DNA of 6,970 nt from Undibacterium sp. (GCA_019752975.1 JAIELM010000085.1:1-6970), one strand, 5' to 3'. Positions 1 to 6,341 are shown, counted from the stretch's first letter. Notes: generated from the sequence alone by a model not told the origin. A program made the numbers and translations.

Positions 1-1125
1 TCACTGTGATGTACAGGGCAGTACTGGCCTCTGTACTGCTTCGGTCTCCAACTGCAATTTTTCTTTGGCATAACGTTCTGCTCGCTGCTCTTCTTCACGA
101 CGTTGTAAGGCCATTTGCGTGGCCTCGGCCTCGGCTTGACGACGATGTTTCGCTTCTTGATTGGCCTGCTCTTCAGCTTCTACTCGTTTTTTTGTATTCG
201 CATCGGCGCAATGCTCAGCCTCAAAACGAATTAAAGTCTTGGCTTGCAGTTCCTTCTCTGCTTGGGTTCTGGACTCGGTTACTTGACGTATTTTATCTTC
301 CGCCTCACATCGAGCTAAGGCGGCAGCGGCGGCGACTTTTTCTGCCTGTTCTCGGCGATTTGCCGCCATCAGTAAGGCTTCTTCCGCTTGCACCCGCAAG
401 GCAATCGCATCTGATGCACGTTTTTCCGAATCAATTCTCGCTTGCGCAATACCTACATATTCTTGCTCTAGCATCGCTCGTCCACGCGCCTCTTCACGTG
501 CCTGAACTTCTAAGGGGGTGCGACTCAGCGACATTTCTAAAGCCATCGCTTCGGCTTGATCTCGCTCACGGTTGATTTGCTGAGACTCATTACGTACTTT
601 AAGTAAGCGTTCGGTAGTTTGACGGGCGCTACGTTCCTCCCGTTCACGTTCGCGGGCTAACTCGGCTACGCGGGCATCCACTCGCGCTCTTTCTAAAGCT
701 TCCTGTTTTGCTGCGTAAGAAGCTGCGGAGCGTTCTGCGGCCCACTGCTTGGCATGTTCAGACTGTTCGGCCAATTTCTCGGCATCGAGACGAGCTTGAA
801 AGTTGAGTCGCGTATCGAGCTTAATTTTTTCTAGTGCTTGCGTCTGTGCGATTTGTGCGAATTGTTCGAATTGTGCATGCGCTTCATTTTCTGGTGTGAA
901 TTGAGTAGTGAGTTGTTGCGTTTCTCTGCGCTCTTGGTCGCTCGAAGCATGCTGATCCTGCGCTTCCACCCGTGCAATCGCTGCTTGTATCGCTTTGACG
1001 TCGATGTGTGGGTGCTGCGTACCGCCCTGTTGGCGAGACAAGGTATCAAACTTCGTATCCACTGTGTCGTCTATGGCGATGACGCCCAAGGATAAGCGAT
1101 TTAACCTCATTTGATTGTCATTCAT
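1..1125 (-). CDS. Long coiled-coil protein of unknown function with 14-residue repeats
   Basis: I do not recognise a named family. The 374-residue protein is very rich in Ala, Glu, Arg and Gln and has almost no proline or glycine between residues 85 and 360, as expected of one long alpha-helical coiled coil. Residues 1-80 are more mixed and look like a short head; the tail after residue 364 is short and contains Pro and Cys371. There is no signal peptide or membrane segment, so it is probably cytoplasmic. From Arg188 on, the sequence follows a strict 14-residue period (see the separate repeat entry). The ATG at 1125 was chosen because AGAGGT lies 6 nt upstream; a GTG two codons earlier would touch that site. 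A possible small membrane-protein gene ends 12 nt upstream and could be co-transcribed. A filament-forming, scaffold or spacer role is inference only. The reading frame is very likely real; function is open. Confidence 0.85.
   Translation of the reverse strand: MNDNQMRLNRLSLGVIAIDDTVDTKFDTLSRQQGGTQHPHIDVKAIQAAIARVEAQDQHASSDQERRETQQLTTQFTPENEAHAQFEQFAQIAQTQALEKIKLDTRLNFQARLDAEKLAEQSEHAKQWAAERSAASYAAKQEALERARVDARVAELAREREREERSARQTTERLLKVRNESQQINRERDQAEAMALEMSLSRTPLEVQAREEARGRAMLEQEYVGIAQARIDSEKRASDAIALRVQAEEALLMAANRREQAEKVAAAAALARCEAEDKIRQVTESRTQAEKELQAKTLIRFEAEHCADANTKKRVEAEEQANQEAKHRRQAEAEATQMALQRREEEQRAERYAKEKLQLETEAVQRPVLPCTSQ
19..564 (-). repeat. Thirteen in-phase 14-residue (42-bp) coding repeats
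   Basis: Within the coiled-coil protein, residues 188-369 divide into 13 consecutive blocks of exactly 14 residues. Position 1 is Arg at 188, 202, 216, 230, 244, 258, 272, 286, 300, 314, 328 and 342, and Lys at 356. Position 5 is Glu in all 13 (192, 206 and so on to 360). Position 4 is Ala in most blocks and Leu, Ser or Glu in the others. Typical block starts are RDQAE, RVQAE, RCEAE, RTQAE, RFEAE and RVEAE. Fourteen residues are two heptads, so Arg and Glu form an i/i+4 pair on the same face every second heptad. The remaining positions vary freely, which suggests an old amplification kept in phase by selection. Arg160/Glu164 and Arg146/Asp150 may be weaker upstream blocks, with a break near 174. 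Confidence 0.85.
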
Positions 1126-1131
1126 TGCCAC

Positions 1132-1137
1132 ACCTCT
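1132..1137 (-). promoter_or_regulatory. Ribosome binding site of the coiled-coil gene
   Basis: AGAGGT on the minus strand lies 6 nt before the ATG at 1125. It decides the start: the in-frame GTG at 1131 directly abuts the site and could not be served by it. The site follows immediately after the stop codon (1138-1140) of the possible upstream small ORF. Confidence 0.6.
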
Positions 1138-1407
1138 TCATCGGTTTTTACAGAATTCCCACGTAGCCATTATCGCCGTGATAAAAACAAATAAAGCTTC
1201 GAGAAGATACGGAAAACACCCGCAATTCCTCCGTTTTACCTTGACCGACTCACGTTTAATTATAAAAAAACTAACTAAAACGAGACACACTAACGCAGCC
1301 CCAACGGCTTCGATTTTGCTAAGTAAAAAAGTAAGCGATAATTTCAAATAAACGATAATTTCAAGATGGCGAATGCCATCTAGATGTAAAATAGATACTT
1401 TAATCAC
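1138..1407 (-). CDS. Possible small two-helix membrane protein (start uncertain)
   Basis: This open frame of up to 89 codons ends 12 nt upstream of the coiled-coil gene on the same strand. It encodes two hydrophobic stretches (about residues 34-49, rich in Val, Leu and Phe, and about 66-81) separated by a strongly basic loop containing KVKRR and the Cys pair NCGC. That is the layout of a two-pass inner-membrane protein with a cytoplasmic loop. Against it: there is no ATG near the 5' end, only a GTG at 1407 or a TTG at 1347, neither with a convincing ribosome binding site. Codons such as ATA, AGG and CGG are also frequent, and AT-rich spacer DNA can by chance give hydrophobic translations. The listed start is the outer limit of the frame. 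No family recognised; it may simply be non-coding spacer. Confidence 0.3.
   Translation of the reverse strand: MIKVSILHLDGIRHLEIIVYLKLSLTFLLSKIEAVGAALVCLVLVSFFIIKRESVKVKRRNCGCFPYLLEALFVFITAIMATWEFCKNR
1336..1364. repeat. 12-bp direct repeat in the divergent intergenic region
   Basis: CGATAATTTCAA occurs at 1336-1347 and again, identical, at 1353-1364, so the copies are 17 bp apart start to start. They lie between the minus-strand coiled-coil gene and the plus-strand aminotransferase, 58-86 bp upstream of the latter's start. They could be a binding site for a dimeric regulator or a chance duplication; nothing else in the window matches them. Confidence 0.55.
1364..1381. other. Short perfect hairpin upstream of the aminotransferase
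   Basis: A 7-bp perfect stem (AGATGGC with GCCATCT) closes on a 4-nt loop GAAT. It directly follows the second copy of the 12-bp direct repeat and ends 40 bp before the aminotransferase start. No T-tract follows on the plus strand (TAGATGTAAAAT comes next), so it is not a classic terminator. It may be an operator-like palindrome. The TAAAAT at 1387-1392 resembles a -10 box but has no good -35 at normal spacing, so no promoter is called. Confidence 0.4.
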
Positions 1408-1421
1408 TCTTTTGAATTACC

Positions 1422-2606
1422 ATGCTGACCGAACCACCTATTCCAAGCTACAAAACGCCAGAAATCCACTCCAAACTGCCTCAAGTAAAAACCACAATTT
1501 TTACCCGCATGTCGGCACTCGCTAACGAACATAAAGCGATTAATTTAGGTCAGGGATTTCCAGATTTTCAGTGCGACGAACATTTGCTTGATGCGGTCAC
1601 TGGGGCAATGAAAGCTGGACATAATCAATATCCACCCATGGCTGGCACGCTCGCATTACGACTCGCCATTGCGAATAAGACGCAGCGCTTGTATCAAGCG
1701 AGTTATGACGTCGATCACGAAATTACCGTGACCGCGGGCGCAACCCAGGCAATCCTGAGCATTATCTTAGCAACCGTAAGTGCGGGCGATGAAGTGATTG
1801 TGATTGAACCTGCGTATGACTGTTATTTGCCCGCGATACAGTTAGCCGGTGGTATCCCAGTTCTGGTATCCATGCAGTATAGCGAAGGTAGGTTTTCTAT
1901 CGATTGGGCGCAAATCGGTCGCCAGATCAATGCGAAGACTAAACTCCTCATCATCAATTCGCCAAGCAACCCTACAGGTATGTGTTTAGCTCAGTCCGAT
2001 TTGCATGCTTTAGCGGATTTAGTGCGTGATACCAATTTGCTGATTTTGTCCGATGAAGTCTATGAGCATATGGTATTTGATGGTCAGTCACACGAATCCA
2101 TCTGCGCCCATGCTGAGCTAGCCTCACGCAGCTTTGTGGTCTCGAGCTTTGGCAAAACTTATCATGTCACGGGTTGGAAAGTCGGCTATGTGTTGGCGCC
2201 TAAATCGCTCACACTAGAGTTTCGCAAAGTCCATCAATTTAACGTATTTACGGTGAACACGCCTATGCAGATTGGGATAGCGCAGTATATGGAAGACGCT
2301 AAACCCTATTTGGAGCTACCAAAGTTCTATCAGGATAAACGGGATTATTTTCAAGCCGGATTGATGCAGACGCCATTTAAACTCTTGCCGGTTGCTGGTA
2401 CTTATTTTCAAACAGTCGATTATTCCGCCATCTCAGATTTGAACGAATTCGAATTTGCTAGCTGGCTGACCACAGAAATCGGCGTTACGGCCATTCCGGT
2501 TTCTGCGTTTTATCAACAACAAATTCAAAATAAATTAGTGCGTTTTTGTTTTGCCAAACGCGAAGAAACCATGGATGCTGCTCTGGCGCGTTTGCGTTTG
2601 ATTTAA
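1422..2606 (+). CDS. ybdL: PLP-dependent aminotransferase, YbdL/methionine aminotransferase type
   Basis: Cytoplasmic class I/II (fold type I) aminotransferase of 394 residues, a normal length for the family. It transfers an amino group from an amino acid to a 2-oxo acid with pyridoxal phosphate. Visible landmarks: INLGQGFPDF at 40-49, NQYPPMAG at 68-75, the SNPTG motif with Asn183, Asp211 and Tyr214 in SDEVYEH contacting the cofactor ring, Lys245 in SSFGKTYH forming the Schiff base, and Arg374 in VRFCF, which should bind the substrate carboxylate. The SKLP...TTIFTRMSALA N-terminus and the SDEVYEHMVFDG block are typical of E. coli YbdL, which prefers methionine and some aromatic amino acids; substrate here is inferred. 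The start is kept at 1422 because the conserved N-terminal block needs it, although no ribosome binding site is visible. It stands alone on the plus strand, so it is probably monocistronic. Kynurenine aminotransferase or C-S lyase-like relatives are the alternative. Confidence 0.93.
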   Translation: MLTEPPIPSYKTPEIHSKLPQVKTTIFTRMSALANEHKAINLGQGFPDFQCDEHLLDAVTGAMKAGHNQYPPMAGTLALRLAIANKTQRLYQASYDVDHEITVTAGATQAILSIILATVSAGDEVIVIEPAYDCYLPAIQLAGGIPVLVSMQYSEGRFSIDWAQIGRQINAKTKLLIINSPSNPTGMCLAQSDLHALADLVRDTNLLILSDEVYEHMVFDGQSHESICAHAELASRSFVVSSFGKTYHVTGWKVGYVLAPKSLTLEFRKVHQFNVFTVNTPMQIGIAQYMEDAKPYLELPKFYQDKRDYFQAGLMQTPFKLLPVAGTYFQTVDYSAISDLNEFEFASWLTTEIGVTAIPVSAFYQQQIQNKLVRFCFAKREETMDAALARLRLI

Positions 2607-2620
2607 GCGAGATTTTCCAT

Positions 2621-2675
2621 CATTCAAGCGGAATTCAAGAATAATTCAAGAGGAATTGAAGAGGAATTGAAGAGG
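2621..2675. repeat. Five tandem copies of an 11-bp unit between convergent genes
   Basis: The unit is AATTSAAGAGG, read on the plus strand. Copies are at 2621-2631 (CATTCAAGCGG), 2632-2642 (AATTCAAGAAT), 2643-2653 (AATTCAAGAGG), 2654-2664 and 2665-2675 (both AATTGAAGAGG). The array fills most of the 82 bp between the aminotransferase stop and the stop of the small secreted-protein gene. It lies in no reading frame. The 11-bp period is close to one DNA helical turn, and the two identical end copies suggest recent slippage. No intrinsic terminator with a T-tract is visible in this gap. Confidence 0.8.
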
Positions 2676-2688
2676 ATAGAGAATAGCG

Positions 2689-3093
2689 TTAAATTTTCTC
2701 TTCCTCCACCTTCATTGCTTTTGCCTTGCGCAAATAAGACTTCGCCTCTATGCTAATACGCTTTAAAAGATCTTGTAGCTGGCGTCGTTTTAGTCGTAAA
2801 TCATCTAAGCATGAGTTAACAAAAAAATTGTCGTAACATTGCGCTTCATGTTTTTTTAAGCTGTCTTGTAAGTTGCGCTGCGCTTGCTCGGTTTTAAGTA
2901 ATGCCAAGTCAGCGATTTCTGAACTAATGATGCTCCCGGTAGCAAATTCCACAGCTAACTTCTGCACGATCTCGGTAATACTCTCCATGTCTTGCGTGGT
3001 CTGCTTAGCACTAACAAATGGGGATGACAGCATTCCAAAAATCAGACCCAATACAATTACGCTCAGCCTAGATTGGCGCATCATTTTACCCAT
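2689..3093 (-). CDS. Small secreted protein with two cysteines, translationally coupled to zapE
   Basis: The 134-residue product is of unknown function. It has a clear Sec signal peptide: basic start (MGKMMRQSR), hydrophobic core at about 10-22, and a VSA-K cleavage site after Ala29. The mature part of about 105 residues is predicted helical, with Cys86 and Cys95 in the segment QCYDNFFVNSCLDD, likely a disulfide in the periplasm, followed by a Lys/Arg-rich helical tail. From memory, similar small hypothetical proteins with a CY...VN.CL motif occur in Burkholderiales; I can give no name. The start at 3093 overlaps the end of zapE by 8 nt, so both are expected to be translated from one message. 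AGG lies 8 nt upstream, inside zapE. Met4 and Met5 are possible alternative starts, but their context is weaker. A cell-envelope role is inferred from export alone. Confidence 0.82.
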   Translation of the reverse strand: MGKMMRQSRLSVIVLGLIFGMLSSPFVSAKQTTQDMESITEIVQKLAVEFATGSIISSEIADLALLKTEQAQRNLQDSLKKHEAQCYDNFFVNSCLDDLRLKRRQLQDLLKRISIEAKSYLRKAKAMKVEEEKI

Positions 3094-4195
3094 GTTGTGT
3101 GCCTAACATATCGTGCATTTTCCTTTGATCACTATTCATATAGTCTCGCGATTGCATCTCTATAATGCGCGATGCGGTGCGGTGAAATTCGTTGGACAAA
3201 GTCCCTTGCATATAAAGTAGTTCTGGGGCGACTTCTGCCGACATAATCAGCTTAACTTTATTATCGTAGAAAACATCGATAAGCCAAGTAAAACGGCGTG
3301 CTTCTGAGGCCATACCCGCAGACATTTGCGGAACAGATGACAGGATGACGGTATGAAAACGACTAGCAATTTCTAGATAGTCGTTTTGTGAACGCGGCCC
3401 GCCACAAAGTGTCGCAAAATCAAACCAAATCGTACTACCCGCTCTGCGCAAAGCCTTCAAGCTTCTGCCTTCTATGTCCACGTGAGGATCTTGGTCTTTA
3501 GTCTCCGCGATACGTCCAAACGCTTCGCGCAAACGCTTATCGGTGCTGGCATTTAAGGGCGTAAGATAGGCTTCTACTTGATCTAAGGCACGTTTGCGAT
3601 AATCGTTACCTGAATCGACATTGAGCACGTCCAAACGCTCTTTGATCAAAGCGATCGTGGGCAGCATTCGCTCTCTATGCAAGCCATCTGGATACAAGGT
3701 GTCTGGCTGATAATTTGAGGTCATCACGAACGACACGCCATTTTCAAATAAGGCACGCATCAAGTTATACAGAAGCATGGCGTCGGCCACATCCGAAACA
3801 TGAAACTCATCAAAACAAATCAATCTATATTTTTTTGCGATACGTAAAGCGACCACATTTAAAGGATCGGCCACGCCTTTTAAATCATCTAATTCTCTAT
3901 GCACTGCGCGCATAAATTCATGAAAATGCAATCGCGTTTTACGCACGACTGGAACGACGGAATAGAAACTGTCCATCAAAAAAGATTTGCCCCGCCCTAC
4001 TCCGCCCCACAAATATACACCACGTGGCACTTCTGGACGCGTGATCAATCTTGTTAGGCGATTCGAGCGCTTGGATTTATATTCTACCCATTCGTCATAG
4101 GCCAATTGCAAGCGTTCTACCGCAAGCAGCTGCGCTGCATCGACTTGGAAGCCACGCTCAGTGATGGCGTGTTGATAGAACTCAGTGACGTTCAT
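3086..4195 (-). CDS. zapE: Cell division protein ZapE (AFG1-family P-loop ATPase)
   Basis: 369-residue cytoplasmic ATPase of the AFG1/ZapE family, close to the E. coli ZapE length. In E. coli ZapE associates with the FtsZ ring and is needed for division under stress; the mitochondrial relative AFG1/LACE1 acts in protein quality control. Visible landmarks: Walker A GGVGRGKS at 64-71 with Lys70, the family block FHEFM at 91-95, Walker B LICFDEF at 125-131 with Asp129 and Glu130, a sensor-like TSNY at 159-162, then RWxF-type segments towards the C-terminus (RRFTWLIDVFYD). The start at 4195 is chosen because the family begins at MNVTEFY and AGGA lies 4 nt upstream. The frame is open 38 codons further upstream, but that stretch lacks support. 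It follows lpdA at 237 bp, beyond a strong hairpin, so it may have its own promoter. Its stop overlaps the next gene. Confidence 0.95.
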   Translation of the reverse strand: MNVTEFYQHAITERGFQVDAAQLLAVERLQLAYDEWVEYKSKRSNRLTRLITRPEVPRGVYLWGGVGRGKSFLMDSFYSVVPVVRKTRLHFHEFMRAVHRELDDLKGVADPLNVVALRIAKKYRLICFDEFHVSDVADAMLLYNLMRALFENGVSFVMTSNYQPDTLYPDGLHRERMLPTIALIKERLDVLNVDSGNDYRKRALDQVEAYLTPLNASTDKRLREAFGRIAETKDQDPHVDIEGRSLKALRRAGSTIWFDFATLCGGPRSQNDYLEIASRFHTVILSSVPQMSAGMASEARRFTWLIDVFYDNKVKLIMSAEVAPELLYMQGTLSNEFHRTASRIIEMQSRDYMNSDQRKMHDMLGTQHG

Positions 4196-4197
4196 AA

Positions 4198-4203
4198 TTT
4201 CCT
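4198..4203 (-). promoter_or_regulatory. Ribosome binding site of zapE
   Basis: AGGAAA on the minus strand, with its AGGA core 4 nt before the ATG at 4195. It supports that start over the in-frame codon at 4309, which would add 38 residues with no match to the family's usual N-terminus. Confidence 0.5.
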
Positions 4204-4401
4204 GATGCTGTTTAGCTAAACCACAAGCTAAAAACCACCCAACACAGAAATACAGAGGAAGAACTGAAGCTATCCCTATAAAATCACGACAAGCTCGGCT
4301 ACCCACCAATTAAGTATTGAAGTTTTTTATACCAAATAGCGACTGAACGAGAGCGAGAATTTCAACTGGAATTTCTCTGGTTTTCTCTGTGTTGAGAAGT
4401 T

Positions 4402-4427
4402 TTTACGTCGAGCGAACTCGACGTAAA
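4402..4427 (-). terminator. Strong hairpin just downstream of lpdA (terminator or mRNA 3' stabiliser)
   Basis: A perfect 11-bp stem (TTTACGTCGAG with CTCGACGTAAA) closes on a 4-nt loop, TTCG on the minus strand. It begins 5 nt after the lpdA stop codon. The stem is followed on the minus strand by AAACTTCTC rather than a T-run, so it is not a textbook intrinsic terminator. It could instead mark a processed or protected lpdA 3' end, with part of transcription continuing into zapE. The structure is certain; its role is inferred. Confidence 0.55.
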
Positions 4428-4432
4428 TACGT

Positions 4433-5869
4433 TTAAAAATTCAAAGACCGCTTATCGACTGCCAAAGCGGCTTCCTTAGTCGCTTCTGACAATGATGGAT
4501 GGGCATGGCAAATTCGTGCGATATCCTCTGCCGAGGCTTTAAATTCCATCGCGACCACCGCTTCAGAAATCAATTCAGAAGCCATAGGACCGACGATATG
4601 CACGCCTAAAATCTCATCTGTAGTGGCGTCCGCTAAGAATTTCACCATACCAGAAGTGTCACCTAAAGCACGGGCGCGACCATTGGCCATGAAAGGGAAA
4701 GTACCTGCTTTGTAGGCGACGCCATCCGCTTTCAATTGCTGCTCAGTGCGACCAACCCAAGCGATTTCTGGCGAAGTATAAATAACCCAAGGAATAGTAT
4801 TGAAATTAACATGGCCATGTTGCCCCGCTATACGCTCAGCGACCGCCACGCCTTCTTCTTCGGCCTTGTGTGCGAGCATAGGTCCTCTCACTACGTCACC
4901 AACTGCCCACACATTAGCGACATTGGTTTTGCAATCTCCATCCACCGCAACAAAACCACGTTCGTCTAATTGCAGGCCGATTGCATCACCATTGAGGCCA
5001 TTGGTATTGGGGGTGCGCCCAATAGAGATAATCAACTTATCGAAGACGGCTTGGTGTTCTGTGCCTTTATCATCAACATAGTTAACTGTGACTTCGTTCT
5101 CGCCTTTGCTAATTTCACCGATCTTGACGCCGAGATGAATATTCAAACCTTGTTTGCCGAAAAGCTTACCAGCTTCTTTTGCAATCTGTTCATCGACTGC
5201 ACCTAAGAAAGTCGGCAAAGCTTCGAGTACCGTGACTTCTGAACCGCATCGACGCCATACGCTGCCCATTTCTAAGCCGATCACACCAGCGCCAATGACG
5301 CCGAGTTTTTTCGGTACGGCCGCAATTTTCAAAGCGCCGTCATTCGACAAAATCAATTCTTCATCAAACGCAGCACCAGGCAAGGCACGCGCATTCGAGC
5401 CAGTGGCAATCACCACATGTTTGCCAGCGATAATCTCTTCGGTTTTGCCTGCCACTTTAATTTGAAACCCGCCTTCAGCAGCTTGTACAAAAGAGCCGTG
5501 ACCGTGAAAGAAGGAAACTTTATTTTTTTTGAAGAGATACAAAATACCGTCGTTATTTTGCTTAACAATGGTGTTTTTACGGCCCAACATTTTTGCTACG
5601 TCTAATTCCAAACCACTGACATTGATACCGTGATCAGCAAATGCATGCCCGGCGTGCTCATAATGTTCTGACGATTGCAGCAAAGCTTTTGACGGGATGC
5701 AACCAACATTGGTGCAAGTGCCACCCGGAGCCGGCCCGCCTTTATCATTACTCCACGAATCGATACAAGCGGTGGAAAATCCCAATTGCGCTGCACGAAT
5801 AGCGGCAATATAGCCACCTGGGCCGCCACCTATAACTACCACGTCGAATTGTTTCACAAGTTGTGTCAT
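4433..5869 (-). CDS. lpdA: Dihydrolipoamide dehydrogenase (E3)
   Basis: 478-residue FAD flavoenzyme that reoxidises dihydrolipoamide with NAD+. It is the E3 of the 2-oxoglutarate dehydrogenase complex, given odhB upstream, and possibly of other 2-oxo acid complexes. Visible landmarks: FAD-binding GGGPGGY at 14-20, redox disulfide Cys52-Cys57 in [17 protein letters not shown] at 155-158, NAD-binding GAGVIG at 193-198 with acidic Glu216 ending the fold, second FAD contact AVGD at 322-325, dimer-interface base His457 with Glu462 in HAHPSLSEA. All catalytic residues are present. The loop before the disulfide carries the small insertion ([10 protein letters not shown]) seen in many betaproteobacterial E3s. 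The start at 5869 is chosen from the [15 protein letters not shown] beginning and CAGGT 6 nt upstream; an in-frame ATG 19 codons earlier falls inside the leader hairpin. It is 492 bp from the pspC-like gene, so it may be transcribed separately. Confidence 0.97.
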   Translation of the reverse strand: MTQLVKQFDVVVIGGGPGGYIAAIRAAQLGFSTACIDSWSNDKGGPAPGGTCTNVGCIPSKALLQSSEHYEHAGHAFADHGINVSGLELDVAKMLGRKNTIVKQNNDGILYLFKKNKVSFFHGHGSFVQAAEGGFQIKVAGKTEEIIAGKHVVIATGSNARALPGAAFDEELILSNDGALKIAAVPKKLGVIGAGVIGLEMGSVWRRCGSEVTVLEALPTFLGAVDEQIAKEAGKLFGKQGLNIHLGVKIGEISKGENEVTVNYVDDKGTEHQAVFDKLIISIGRTPNTNGLNGDAIGLQLDERGFVAVDGDCKTNVANVWAVGDVVRGPMLAHKAEEEGVAVAERIAGQHGHVNFNTIPWVIYTSPEIAWVGRTEQQLKADGVAYKAGTFPFMANGRARALGDTSGMVKFLADATTDEILGVHIVGPMASELISEAVVAMEFKASAEDIARICHAHPSLSEATKEAALAVDKRSLNF

Positions 5870-5875
5870 GACATT

Positions 5876-5880
5876 ACCTG
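5876..5880 (-). promoter_or_regulatory. Ribosome binding site of lpdA
   Basis: CAGGT on the minus strand, 6 nt before the ATG at 5869. It favours the 478-residue product over the 497-residue extended frame. Confidence 0.5.
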
Positions 5881-5900
5881 ATAAATGATGCGTTTTTGGA

Positions 5901-5929
5901 AGGGTGAACCTAAGCCTTGCACTCACCCT
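5901..5929 (-). other. Stem-loop in the lpdA leader
   Basis: AGGGTGA at 5901-5907 pairs perfectly with TCACCCT at 5923-5929 (7 bp, 15-nt loop), 31 nt upstream of the lpdA start. The loop holds a small inner palindrome around AAGGCTT. It could influence translation or mRNA stability of lpdA. No known riboswitch class is recognisable, and a 7-bp stem can arise by chance. Confidence 0.35.
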
Positions 5930-5941
5930 GCTAATTAATTA

Positions 5942-5970
5942 AATAAATAAATTATTTCGTCATTATTCAA
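5942..5970 (-). promoter_or_regulatory. Weak candidate promoter for lpdA
   Basis: On the minus strand TTGAAT (5965-5970) is followed after 17 nt by TTTATT (5942-5947), four of six matches each to the sigma-70 boxes, in a very AT-rich stretch. It lies about 70 bp upstream of the lpdA start, and TTTAAT at 5938-5943 is another possible -10. The need for a promoter here is suggested by the long repeat-filled gap before lpdA. AT-rich DNA gives such matches easily. Confidence 0.25.
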
Positions 5971-6042
5971 CACTCTATGACGAAGTTAAAATTTCAAAAT
6001 ACTCCACCCTATTTTATGTCACTCACTAGGGTTTAATCGTGT

Positions 6043-6103
6043 ATCCAGCGGCGTCCTTTGCTGAACAAAAGTCGCTGGATTCCCGCTAAAAACATGTGGG
6101 AAA
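6043..6103. repeat. Degenerate dispersed intergenic repeat with two hairpins
   Basis: First hairpin: ATCCAGCG at 6043-6050 pairs with CGCTGGAT at 6073-6080 (8 bp), with an inner TTTG/CAAA pairing at 6057-6060 and 6066-6069. Second hairpin: ATTCCCGC at 6079-6086 pairs with GTGGGAAA at 6096-6103 apart from a G-T wobble and the outermost base. The string CGCTGGATTCCCGC, then an imperfect complement and GACGG, resembles the widespread TGGATTCCCGC...GCGGGAATGACGG repeats of beta- and gammaproteobacterial spacers (and the Neisseria dRS3 ATTCCC/GGGAAT core). It is recognised from memory of that pattern; its copy number in this genome is unknown. Confidence 0.55.
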
Positions 6104-6280
6104 GACGGCTTACATAGGGGGCTGAATAACTACATTACTTCTTACTCTTGAAGGCTAGAGGACAAGCTCTTTTCTAAGGGAGGATAGACAAGATCACAGG
6201 CCATCAAAAAAACGTACACACGCTCCCTGGCAAAAGGGTGGGTTGGGCAGATTTACCTTTAGTGCAGCAGGCTCACCATC

Positions 6281-6341
6281 CGCACCCTAACCCCGCTCTT
6301 CCCTTAACCTCGAAAACACCCCTCCCCTGAAAAGAAAGGGG
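6281..6341 (-). terminator. C-rich tract with small hairpin downstream of the pspC-like gene
   Basis: The plus strand from 6281 to 6328 is strongly C-rich (CACCCTAACCCC, CACCCCTCCCC) and ends in CCCCT (6324-6328) pairing with AGGGG (6337-6341) across an 8-nt loop. Read on the minus strand this hairpin starts 20 nt after the pspC-like stop and is followed by AGGGGTGTTTTCG. It could act as a weak terminator for the odhB-pspC message. The CACCCTAACCCC wording also recalls a second kind of dispersed spacer repeat found in many betaproteobacteria, here degraded. Confidence 0.35.

Noticed and set aside
19..564. CRISPR-like array because of the regular 42-bp spacing
   Set aside because: There are no conserved DNA repeats with unique spacers; the period is in the protein and the frame is uninterrupted.
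6..575. 189-residue plus-strand open frame opposite the coiled-coil gene
   Set aside because: It is the mirror of the 42-bp repeat region; its low-complexity hydrophobic translation follows from Glu/Arg codons read in antisense, and it has no ribosome binding site.
1126..1131. GTG start two codons upstream for the coiled-coil gene
   Set aside because: It directly abuts the AGAGGT site, whereas the ATG at 1125 is 6 nt away from it.
1241..1266. TTGACC ... TATAAA as a plus-strand promoter
   Set aside because: The spacer is only 14 nt and it would start about 150 bp upstream of the aminotransferase; too weak to call.
2621..2675. Attachment or recombination site of a mobile element
   Set aside because: No integrase, transposase or matching copy is in the window; the array is a simple tandem repeat.
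4196..4309. 38-residue N-terminal extension of zapE with a hydrophobic stretch
   Set aside because: Family members begin near MNVTEFY, a ribosome binding site precedes that ATG, and the extension looks like translated spacer.
4736..5605. Several plus-strand open frames of 62-103 codons inside lpdA
   Set aside because: All lie antisense to a complete, catalytically intact lpdA, show no motif or ribosome binding site, and are shadows.
5870..5926. 19-residue N-terminal extension of lpdA
   Set aside because: E3 proteins begin just before the FAD motif; the extension lies in the leader stem-loop and has no ribosome binding site.
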